NCBI GenBank assembly: GCA_000012145.1 | Contig: CP000053.1 | Span: forward strand, 248,001-312,000 | DNA length: 64,000 nt | Direction of reading: 5' to 3' | DNA from: Rickettsia felis URRWXCal2 | GTDB taxonomy: Bacteria > Pseudomonadota > Alphaproteobacteria > Rickettsiales > Rickettsiaceae | Shown: in pieces, positions 38,574 through 46,890 of the stretch | Layout: each line of letters opens with the position of its first letter | Position numbering within the stretch: position 1 is the stretch's first letter | Translations under genes and position numbers: made by a program | The notes under the pieces: generated by a model | The model's database searches: none | What the model saw: the letters and a program-made list of their open reading frames with translations, nothing else | Told to the model about the DNA's origin: nothing

Positions 38574-38672
38574 ATATTAACTCAGTTGAAAATCAATGAT
38601 AATTATCGTGCTGAAAATCTTACTCCTCAAGATTATTTGAGAATTGCCGAAATGTTGGACAATGTCACCTAG
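38574..38672 (+). other. Former 3' end of ksgA, beyond the premature stop
   Basis: In-frame continuation of rsmA/ksgA after the TAA at 38571-38573. It is free of stops for 32 codons up to a TAG at 38670-38672 and matches the expected C-terminal tail ([10 protein letters not shown]). It is not translated unless the stop is read through. Confidence 0.75.
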
Positions 38673-38921
38673 TTCGCTTGACGAGCGTTGTTGCATGGCT
38701 CGGAAAATCTGCAGGGTGTTATACCGTGGACAAGCCGGCGTTGTTGCATGGCTCAACTTCACTCCTGTCATCCTAGCTAACTTGATCGCGGGATCTAGCT
38801 TAAAATACTAAATTATTAATATTTTTTATTGTTTTTATGGACCTAGTTAGCAAGCCACAGGGTGACATAGTGGGGTTTACTGAGGCATGCAACAACGTCG
38901 GACAAGCCACGGGATGACACA
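38673..38921. repeat. Nested palindromic elements downstream of ksgA
   Basis: An outer element remnant (ending GGACAAGCCACGGGATGAC) is interrupted at 38737-38899 by a 163-base element with termini GGCGTTGTTGCATGGCTC and GGCATGCAACAACGTC. The insertion is flanked by the 9-base direct repeat GGACAAGCC (38728-38736 and 38900-38908). A further GCGTTGTTGCATGGCTC terminus lies at about 38685-38701. Confidence 0.8.
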
Positions 38922-39164
38922 TCATTCAGTTTTATCTAACTTTTTTGCTTCTGCTTCTTGCTGTAGTTTATATTCTGCTGCTTTTTCTTCTATATAGTTA
39001 AAAAAGAAATAACAAAATGTTAAAAAGCTAGTTAAAATGATTGCAAACGTTATTAATATTAATTTAAGTTCTTTTTTAGAGTTTTCAGCTTTTAATCGTT
39101 TTTCCTCCTCTTCATCAATTATAAACTTAGGTAATATATTTGATTCTTCTTCTTTATTTTCCAT
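38922..39164 (-). CDS. Small single-pass membrane protein (paralogue of 19222-19470)
   Basis: 80 residues. Acidic N-terminus (FIIDEEEEKRLKAENSKKEL), one membrane helix (LILITFAIILTSFLTFCYFF), then FNYIEEKAAEYKLQQEAEAK. It aligns end to end with the protein at 19222-19470. Probably an inner-membrane protein with a coiled cytoplasmic or periplasmic tail. Family and function are not recognised. Confidence 0.65.
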   Translation of the reverse strand: MENKEEESNILPKFIIDEEEEKRLKAENSKKELKLILITFAIILTSFLTFCYFFFNYIEEKAAEYKLQQEAEAKKLDKTE

Positions 39165-39330
39165 GCGTTACCAATATCTTAAGTTTATTAAAAATTAATG
39201 ATAGAGTTTAAATATCATTTAAGTAAATTACGATATAAAGATACTTAAAATAAGTTAACAATTTTTAATCATTAGTTGTGATTTAATATAAATTACTGGT
39301 GCTTTTTAAAATAATTTTCTTTCACCGAAC

Positions 39331-39499
39331 CTAGGTCCTATGCACTTTTAATAGAATAATCATAATTATGGCTCTTTTTAGCTGCAAATTATCAGATTTT
39401 TTTGAAATATGAATAACTATTCCTTCAAAAATCTTATTAATTTTCGCTTAAAAATATCTCATAATTATAATCATTAATCAAAAGTGCACAGAACCTAGA
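39331..39499. repeat. PAL-A palindromic element, copy A (nested)
   Basis: Outer arms CTAGGTCCTATGCACTTTTA and their complement (ending 39498) enclose an inner element at 39364-39466. The inner element is flanked by ATAATCAT on both sides (39356-39363, 39467-39474) and begins and ends AATTATG / CATAATT. Its core (GCTGCAAATTAT...TCTTATTAATTTTCGC) recurs at 43819-43979, 52028-52185 and 58518-58682. The rest of the 360-base gap (39165-39525) is AT-rich with nothing else seen. Confidence 0.8.
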
Positions 39500-39525
39500 G
39501 TTTCTGATTGTTAATTTTGGGAAAT

Positions 39526-40056
39526 CTACATTATCTTAGCCAAGTGTATGAAAGTATTTAAGCTTTCTTCGTCGTCTTTGGTCATTATATAAGGTACTTT
39601 AACATATATAAGCATTTGATGAGTTTTATCCAATATTTTATTTTTCTCTAAAAACGCATATAATTTATGAGTATTGTTAAATTCATCTTGTATACTAAAC
39701 GCTTTATTTGCTACAACTGATTTATCAGATTTTGATATAAAATTATCAATAAAATAGTTTAAAGAATCTCCAAATAATTCGTTTAATTGCTGATCATTTT
39801 GAAGTTCTTCATATGATAATGATCTTGCAGTTTTCAACTTAAAATAAGATTTAATCATTTCAAGAGCAGAATATCTATCGCAGTTATTATTAAGAATTTT
39901 ATATAACATTTTTTTATCAAAATATGCAGGTACCATTTTTAAATCCTTATTAATAATTTGCTGTTTGTAATAAGATAATTGACGCATAAAAACGATAATT
40001 GTAGCTGTAAGACCTGCAACTAAGATAGAGTATAAATTTAGTGATTGAAAAAGCAT
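39526..40056 (-). CDS. Hypothetical membrane-anchored protein (176 residues)
   Basis: One N-terminal membrane helix (YSILVAGLTATIIVFMRQL, about 8-26) precedes a soluble, mostly helical part. Basic residues after the helix predict a cytoplasmic body. No recognised domain. It has its own transcription unit, divergent from the phosphoesterase at 40352, with about 295 AT-rich bases between them. Confidence 0.6.
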   Translation of the reverse strand: MLFQSLNLYSILVAGLTATIIVFMRQLSYYKQQIINKDLKMVPAYFDKKMLYKILNNNCDRYSALEMIKSYFKLKTARSLSYEELQNDQQLNELFGDSLNYFIDNFISKSDKSVVANKAFSIQDEFNNTHKLYAFLEKNKILDKTHQMLIYVKVPYIMTKDDEESLNTFIHLAKIM

Positions 40057-40277
40057 ATTTTAAATATATTTAATTATAACTACCAACGATAGTATAGTAT
40101 TTTTGCTTTTCAATCTAAAAATGAACCATTACTATATATTACTTATTTTTTCTTTCAATTAGTTTATTTATCACATATTTATTGTGCCGCTAATAGAACA
40201 TGAGGTTTGTATAAATTAAGTTTCAACTCAACTAATCAATTTTTATATCTAAGACAAGAAAGTTATTAAAAAATAAA

Positions 40278-40312
40278 TTTCTAAAATCTTATTAATTTTT
40301 GCTTAAAAATAT
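40278..40312. repeat. Half copy of the PAL-A core
   Basis: TTCTAAAATCTTATTAATTT and the following TTGCTTAAAAATAT match the right half of the PAL-A core at 39425-39456. No left half or arms are present. It lies 40 bases upstream of the phosphoesterase gene. Nothing else is seen in 40057-40351. Confidence 0.5.
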
Positions 40313-40351
40313 ATTAAAATATAAGAAAATAAAGAAGTTGAACATCAATTA

Positions 40352-41113
40352 ATGCAGATAAATAAGCAGCAAGAAAAAGGACCGTTTGATATTATTGGTG
40401 ATGTACATGGTTGTTATGATGAGTTAAAAAACTTATTAGAAAAGCTCGGTTATAGAATTAAAAAAGGTAATAAATATATTATTACTCATCCTCAAGAAAG
40501 ACGAATTATTTTCGTAGGGGACTTAGTAGATCGAGGTCCAAACTCACCGGAAGTGTTACGCTTAGTAATGGATAGTGTTTCCTCATCTATTGCCTTTTGC
40601 GTTAACGGTAACCATGATGACAAACTAAAACGAAAACTTCAGGGACGAAATGTTGTTATTGCTAATGGACTTCAGGAAACACTTGAGCAATTAGAAAACG
40701 AGTCGGCGGAATTTAAAGCATCTGTTCTTGAATTTTTAGAAAGTTTAAGTAGTTATTACATATTAGATAATGAAAAATTAGCAGTATCACATGCCGGCAT
40801 TAAAGAAAAAGATCTAGGGCGTAGTTCTGAGCGAATAAGTAAATTTTGTATGTATGGTGCAACCATCGGTGAAATTGATGAGTTTGGTTTACCGCTTCGT
40901 TATCCGTGGGACCAAGAATATCAAGGAAATACGCTGATTGTTTATGGGCATACCCCTGTTTGTGAAGCACAGTGGCTTAATAATACTATAAATATTGATA
41001 CAGGATGTGTATTTGGAGGTAAACTTACTGCACTTCGTTATCCGGAAAAAGAGTTAGTTTCTGTAGATGCTGCGAAAATTTATTATAAACCAATCAAACC
41101 ATTTAAGAAATAA
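40352..41113 (+). CDS. Metallophosphoesterase, Pnkp/ApaH-like
   Basis: 253 residues of the calcineurin-like phosphoesterase fold. FDIIGDVHGCYDELKNLL (13-30), FVGDLVDRGPNS, NGNHDDKLKR, SHAG and YGHTPV give the full set of metal ligands. The FDIIGDVHGC start and the closing DTGCVFGGKLTALRYPEKE resemble the phosphatase module of bacterial polynucleotide kinase-phosphatase and PrpE more than ApaH, but neither the kinase nor the ligase part is present. Substrate could be RNA 2',3'-phosphates, dinucleoside polyphosphates or phosphoproteins. Confidence 0.8.
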   Translation: MQINKQQEKGPFDIIGDVHGCYDELKNLLEKLGYRIKKGNKYIITHPQERRIIFVGDLVDRGPNSPEVLRLVMDSVSSSIAFCVNGNHDDKLKRKLQGRNVVIANGLQETLEQLENESAEFKASVLEFLESLSSYYILDNEKLAVSHAGIKEKDLGRSSERISKFCMYGATIGEIDEFGLPLRYPWDQEYQGNTLIVYGHTPVCEAQWLNNTINIDTGCVFGGKLTALRYPEKELVSVDAAKIYYKPIKPFKK

Positions 41114-41179
41114 ATGTATGAGATAGTTCAAATAAAAATTGTAAATATTTTTCATAAGCCTCAGTACAACCCGACTAAA

Positions 41180-42131
41180 TTATTTAGATTTTTGCATATT
41201 TAATATTTCTTGCTTTTTTTCTTTTGCTTCAGGGTAGTTGGGGTCCAATTCTAATGCTATATTATATAGCTCAAGTGCTTCATTATACCTTTTTAATTTT
41301 TCCATAGTTAATGCTTTATAAAAATATGTATGAGGGTTATAAGGTTCTAATTTTATACCGCTATCAAAAGATTTGAGAGCAAAGTGATATTTAGCTTGGT
41401 TAAATAAGGTTATACCTTTGTTATAATGTGCTTTATAATCATTAACATTTAATTTAAGAGCGATATCATAAGATTCAATTGCAAGGTCATTAATTAAAAA
41501 CTATTCCACGATTTACATATGCTCTAAAATCATCAGGTTTAAGTTCAATCGCTTTATTGTAAGATTCAAACGCCTTGTCATATAGATTAAGATTTCTATA
41601 AGCATTACCTCTATTAATATAAAAAATAAAATCATTTAGATCATATTGAATAGCCTTATTATACATTTCAATAGCAAGACGGTACTTTTCTAAATCATAA
41701 TATATATTACCAATATTAAAATATAATGTAGAAATCTCTAAGTTTAATTCTACAGCTTTGTTATATGCTTCTAAAGCCAATTCATATTTTTTTAAATTTT
41801 GTAATGCCAAACCTAAATAAAAATAAGCTAATGAATCATTAGGGGCAATTTCTAGACCTTCACTATAAGCTATTACTGCTAATTCATTTTTACCTAAGGT
41901 AACTAATGCGTAACCTTTATTAAAATATGCATAAGCATTAGTTGGATCAAAAATAATTACTTTATCAAAACAATGAATTGCTTGATTATATTCCTGTATT
42001 TTAGTTAAAATTACTCCTTTTAAATAGTATGCATCAATATATTTAGAATCATATTCAATTGCTTTATCAAGCATTTTTAAGGCTAAATCATATTCCTTAA
42101 TTTCATTGATGTGCGACTCGGAAGAAAGCAA
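41180..42131 (-). pseudogene. TPR-repeat protein, frameshifted and truncated at its 5' end
   Basis: The frame at 41490-42131 encodes about six TPR units with the usual A-x-x-x-(Y/F)-x-K-A-(I/L) pattern (e.g. YDKAFESYNKAIELKPDDF). It stops at 41490 after RGIVFN, and the next frame (+1) continues the repeats (NDLAIESYDIALKLN ... ALELDPNYPEAKEK) to a stop at 41180. One extra base near 41490 explains this. At the other end the protein has no proper N-terminus: at about 42110-42120 the repeat sequence runs straight into recombinase sequence of the opposite strand. Confidence 0.8.
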
Positions 42132-42833
42132 GGCTCATATAAATATAAAGAATTTATATTTAGAGGATTAATTAAATGCGGTAATACAGGGAAAGTTGTA
42201 ACATCCGTAATAAAAAAAGGAGTTTACACTTATTTAATAGTATGGGATGCAACTAATCCCGAAAGAGCAATATATATAAAAGAAGAAAAGGTATTAGAGG
42301 AAGTAGAAGAAGTTTTAGAATCATTGCAATTAGAACCGAAATTTTTACAAGAGATAATAACATATATAACAAACTCGGTAAATGCAGAGCATGAATATTA
42401 TAAGAAACGTATAAAAGAGTTAAACGCAGAAAGTATTAGATTAAAAGACGGTATGGATAGATTAATGAATTTATATATTAAGGGACAAATCAGCGAAGAG
42501 AAACACGAAGAAAAAAGATTAGAATTGGAGCAGAAACGCAAAGAAATAACAAAAGAAATTGAAACACGTGATAAAGATGATGATAGCTTTACAAAAATGC
42601 TAGTTTCCTTGATATCAACAGCCTCAAGTGCCTATAAGATATTTAAAAGTTCCAGCGTGGGCCAAAAAAGGCGTTTAATAAATTTAATATTTGGGAACTT
42701 AATATTGAAACCTGGAAAGCTTGACTTTATGCTGCGTTCGCCGTTTGATACATTGGTGAATTCGCCTAAAACCGGCGAATGGTACCCGCGGCCGGACTTG
42801 AACCGGCAAGAGCTTACGCTCCACGGATTTTAA
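42111..42833 (+). pseudogene. Large serine recombinase, C-terminal remnant
   Basis: About 220 residues matching the C-terminal part of a large serine recombinase: KEFIFRGLIKCGNTGKVVTS (zinc-ribbon region), YTYLIVWD, a long coiled coil (about 110-160), then SVGQKRRLINLIFGNL and LRSPFDTLVN. The catalytic N-terminal domain (with its serine) and most of the recombinase domain are missing. The frame has lost its own stop and runs antisense through the 3' half of tRNA-Leu (GEWYPRPDLNR). This is the residue of an integrated mobile element. Confidence 0.8.
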
Positions 42834-42865
42834 GTCCGTTATGTCTACCATTCCATCACGCGGGC
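42780..42865 (-). tRNA. tRNA-Leu (anticodon TAA)
   Basis: 86 bases with CCA encoded. The acceptor stem GCCCGCG/CGCGGGT, the anticodon stem ACGGA/TCCGT around CTTAAAA, a long variable arm (GGAGCGTAAGCTCTT) and the T-arm GCCGGTTCAAGTCCGGC are all complete. Reads UUA (and UUG). The remnant recombinase frame overlaps its 3' half on the other strand, marking a probable former attachment site. Confidence 0.97.
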
Positions 42866-43468
<603 letters not shown>

Positions 43469-43610
43469 ATATATTTATAATACCAAAAGCAGCTATCCAA
43501 AATTGTTTATAATTTAGGGTAGCCTAGTCATCTTTATCAAAATAGTAAATATTTTGTTTTTGTCTTATAATAACCTATATAATTTTAAGTATAATAAATT
43601 ATTTTTACTA

Positions 43611-43630
43611 AGGGGCATGAAAATGCCCTA
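43611..43630 (+). other. GAAA-tetraloop hairpin downstream of cspA
   Basis: GGGCAT-GAAA-ATGCCC is a perfect 6-bp stem with a GNRA loop, lying about 140 bases after cspA in otherwise very AT-rich DNA. There is no T run after it, so it is not a standard terminator; it may protect a transcript 3' end or belong to a small RNA. Confidence 0.35.
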
Positions 43631-43818
43631 AATCTAATAATATTATTCTGGCTTGAATAAGATTCTAAAATAGTTTCATTATTCATTATCGTTTTATATA
43701 TTTAGTTGGTTTGTAATCTAGCTTAAGCATATTTTTTGATTCAGGATAATTATATAAGTCGTTATTTTAATTTACTATAACTTATTTTTTATACAATAGA
43801 CCTGCATAACTTATCTTA

Positions 43819-43979
43819 GAGGCTATCTGTAAATAAATTTTAATTAGTAATTAAAGAGTTTTTTTAGCGAAAAGTGATAAGATTTTTGAAGAAATAGTTA
43901 TTCATATTTCAAAAAAATCTTATAATTTGCAGCCGAAAAGAATTAAATTATCGGTTAAAATTTATTTACAGCTAGGCTC
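43819..43979. repeat. PAL-A palindromic element, copy B
   Basis: Arms GAGGCTATCTGTAAATAAAT and its complement (ending AGCTAGGCTC) enclose a core reading, on the minus strand, GGCTGCAAATTATAAGATTT through ATTCATATT-like centre. Its arms are shared with copy D at 58518-58682. The surrounding 660-base gap (43469-44130) has this element, the hairpin at 43611 and otherwise plain AT-rich sequence. Confidence 0.75.
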
Positions 43980-44130
43980 AGGAAATAAGAGATCTCTACT
44001 CTACTCAAGCGTACTATAGTTAAGTATGCAAGGCTGAGAGAGCGTCTCATATATCTTTAAGAAATGGGTTATGTAAGAGGTCTAATCAATAATGTGCATA
44101 TTTTGATTTAAAACTATATTGGATTATATA

Positions 44131-45364
44131 ATGAAAAATTTTAATTTATCTGAAGAATTAATTATCGCTCTTGAGACAATGAATATCACTGAGCCGACTG
44201 AAATACAAAAGCAATCGATTCCGGTTGCAATGACGGGGTCGGACATACTCGCTTCTAGCCAAACAGGTTCAGGAAAAACTCTCGCTTATTTATTGCCGTT
44301 AATTGATTCATTTATTAAAAATAAAAACTACTGCTTTAATTCTTGTTCCGACTAGAGAATTAGCAACACAAATACACAGTACTTTAAATAAAGTAACTAC
44401 ATCCTATAAAATTAATAGTGCAGTTTTGATAGGCGGTGAACCGATGCCTAAACAATTTATGCAATTAAAAAAGAATCCGAAAGTGATTATCGGTACGCCG
44501 GGGCGTATTATCGATCACTTAAATAGAGGAAGTTTAAAAATTGATCGCATAGGCATAACCGTACTTGACGAAATGGATAGAATGCTTGATATGGGGATGA
44601 AAGAACAGTTAGAAGAAATCAATAAATTTTTACCGGAAAAAAGACAAGTTTTAATGTTTTCCGCTACTATGCCAAAACATATTATTGCTGTTTCTCAAAA
44701 ATATCTAAACAATCCGATACGTATTACGGTAGGTGCTACTAATAAAGCAGCTGCAGAAATAAAACAGGAATCAATGCATGTTTCTGATAAAGAAAAATTT
44801 AGTGAATTAACTAAACAACTTGGTAACAGGGAAGGATCGGTAATTATTTTTGTGAAGACTAAACGCTCTGCTGATCAATTAGCTAAAATGTTAAAATATG
44901 AAAATCATAAAGCAGAAGCTATACATGGTGATTTAAGTCAGCGTCAACGTGAAAGAGTAATTTTATCATTTCGTAAGTCAAATCATAGAATAATGGTAGC
45001 AACTGATGTAGCGGCTCGTGGACTTGATATTCCTCATACACAGCATGTTATTAATTATGATTTACCTATGTGTCCTGAAGATTATTTACATAGAATAGGT
45101 AGAACGGGTAGAGCAGGGGCTACCGGACATGCTTTGTCTTTTATTTCTCCGGATGATGTTATTAGATGGCGTGCAATTGATCGTCTAGTAAATAAAGGTG
45201 AAACTACACCACGCAGTGAGTTTAGGAGTGATAAAAATAATCGTAAAAGATCATTCGGTAAAAGAGTCGGCGGTGAGGGTAAAAAGTTTAATTCTTTTGA
45301 TAATAATCGTAAAAAAACTTTTGACGGTAACAGCTACGGTAATAAAAGAAAGAAAGTATCGTAG
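44131..45364 (+). pseudogene. rhlE: DEAD-box RNA helicase (RhlE-like), one-base frameshift
   Basis: The Q motif (TEPTEIQKQSIP) and motif I (ASSQTGSGKT) are in the first frame, which stops at 44355. Motifs Ia (PTRELATQ), II, III (SAT), HGDLSQ, ARGLDIP and HRIGRTGRAG are in the next frame up to 45364. The break is at two A5 runs (44317-44321 and 44323-44327): removing one A restores a full protein of about 410 residues. Motif II reads DEMD in place of DEAD. A basic, Asn-rich tail follows. Possible function: RNA unwinding in ribosome assembly or decay. Could be a pseudogene, a slippage-rescued gene, or a sequencing error in a homopolymer. Confidence 0.85.
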
Positions 45365-45379
45365 TTTAGATTTACGTTA

Positions 45380-45480
45380 AGAATGCTTCGTCAAAACTTA
45401 CAGTTTTTCCTCGCAATGACGGAAAAACCGATCTATGCAACAACGCCAACTCTATGCGGGAATGACATCAAGGCATTTTA
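45380..45480. repeat. Fragments of palindromic elements
   Basis: Pieces recognisable from complete copies: TCCTCGCAATGACGGAAAAA, CTATGCAACAACGCC and GCGGGAATGACATC. No complete element is left. Confidence 0.55.
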
Positions 45481-45484
45481 TATC

Positions 45485-45490
45485 AGGAGG
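45485..45490 (+). promoter_or_regulatory. Shine-Dalgarno AGGAGG eight bases before an ATA codon
   Basis: A perfect AGGAGG, rare in this AT-rich window, is placed correctly for translation to start at 45499, where the codon is ATA and not ATG. It fixes the expected start of the following gene. Confidence 0.7.
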
Positions 45491-45498
45491 ATAAATTC

Positions 45499-46725
45499 AT
45501 AAATTTTAATTTTTCACGATTTCAATATATATCTAATATTTTCTTTATATTAATAATTTCTTTTCCCGGAGGTTTAATTTATTTACTTACCGGTTCAACT
45601 CTTTCTTTTTGGCTTCGAGAATCCGGTTTTGATAAAATCACTATCGGGCTTTTTAGTTTAGTTAATTTTATTCATATATTTAAATTTTTATGGGGTCCTT
45701 TACTAGAAAAAGTAAGTTTTGCTCCTTTAAGTAAGCGAGGATATAAATATTGTTTAATTATTGCTTTGGTTAGCTGTATTTGTTGTGTATATATTCTAAC
45801 AAATTTTAACCCTAACACTCATTTTATACCATTTGCTTTATGCTTAGTAGCTGTGGCATTTTTTTCTTCCATTTATGATATGTTGCTTCAATCATCACAG
45901 ATGTTACTTATTACAAATAAAAATTGGGGCATAAGTGAGGCAGCTTGTACTACAGGCTTTAGGATAGGTATACTTATAGCAGGTTCAGGGGCGTTATATT
46001 TATCGACTATCATATCTTGGCAAGATGTTTATCGTTCTATGGCAATTTTATGTATACCGTCATTACTATTAATTATAATCTATCCGCTTAAATTTAAAGA
46101 TAAGACAATTATCAACGATTTTGATAGATTTTGGTATGCTTTTTATGACTTTATCAAGAAACCTAAATGGCTAATAATTGTTAGTTTTATGCTTCTATAT
46201 CGTCTTCAAGATAATTTTCTTTCAATTATGCCGAATATGTTTTATCTCGATATTGGGTATACGAAGAAAGATTTAGCTCTTGGATATAAAGCTTTTGGTA
46301 TGTGTGCTGCAATCCTTGGAGGTTTTATAGGCGGGTTTTTGTGCCGAAAATATGAATATTTTTATTTGCTTAAAAGAGCATTAATATATCATGCTTTATC
46401 TAGCCTATCTTTTTTATTTCTCTATTTTTATAATCGAGATATTACAAGTCTGTATATAGCGGTCTTTTTTCAAGAATTTACCAAAGGCTTAACTATGTCG
46501 CCGTTTTTTTCTTACCAATTAAGATGTTGTAGTTCTAAATATTGTATAACCCAAATTGCGTTAATTACTTCTATTGCTTATATTAGTACCATACTGTTTG
46601 GTAGTATTTCAGGCTATGCAGCTACTTATTTAGGTTGGACTTATTTTTTCCTCGTAGCAGGATTTTGTTTTATACCGGCTTATATATTAATTAAATATTT
46701 ACCGCCTTATGTTATTCCTAGCTAA
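45499..46725 (+). CDS. ampG: AmpG-like MFS transporter lacking a normal start codon
   Basis: 408 residues if read from the ATA at 45499, which follows a perfect Shine-Dalgarno. The frame is uninterrupted and about 12 membrane helices are present: [20 protein letters not shown] at the N-terminus, [42 protein letters not shown] and [15 protein letters not shown]. This is the AmpG/muropeptide permease-like branch. The next usable start (TTG 45766) would remove the first three helices. So the gene either starts at AUA or has been silenced by loss of its start codon. Confidence 0.8.
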   Translation: MNFNFSRFQYISNIFFILIISFPGGLIYLLTGSTLSFWLRESGFDKITIGLFSLVNFIHIFKFLWGPLLEKVSFAPLSKRGYKYCLIIALVSCICCVYILTNFNPNTHFIPFALCLVAVAFFSSIYDMLLQSSQMLLITNKNWGISEAACTTGFRIGILIAGSGALYLSTIISWQDVYRSMAILCIPSLLLIIIYPLKFKDKTIINDFDRFWYAFYDFIKKPKWLIIVSFMLLYRLQDNFLSIMPNMFYLDIGYTKKDLALGYKAFGMCAAILGGFIGGFLCRKYEYFYLLKRALIYHALSSLSFLFLYFYNRDITSLYIAVFFQEFTKGLTMSPFFSYQLRCCSSKYCITQIALITSIAYISTILFGSISGYAATYLGWTYFFLVAGFCFIPAYILIKYLPPYVIPS

Positions 46726-46731
46726 AAGGGT

Positions 46732-46889
46732 TGTTGTTGTGTGGCTCGGCTCCATCATCCCGTGATTTATTCACGGGATCTAGTTAAAAATACTAATATT
46801 ATTAGTATTTTTAGTTGTTTTACTGGATACTGTAGACAAGCCACGGTATGACACTGAACGTGCTTTTCGAACCATACAACAACGCCTAA
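46732..46889. repeat. Palindromic element between ampG and the ankyrin gene
   Basis: Termini GGTTGTTGTTGTGTGGCTC and GAACCATACAACAACGCC match the nested elements at 18968 and 38737. An inner pair (CATCATCCCGTGATTTATTC with GCCACGGTATGAC) and an ATACTAATATTATTAGTAT stem form the middle. It ends just after the stop codon of the ankyrin gene. Confidence 0.75.
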
Positions 46890-46890
46890 A

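Noticed and set aside
42111..42833. Functional integrase
   Set aside because: The catalytic serine domain is absent and the 3' end has run into the tRNA; it is a remnant.
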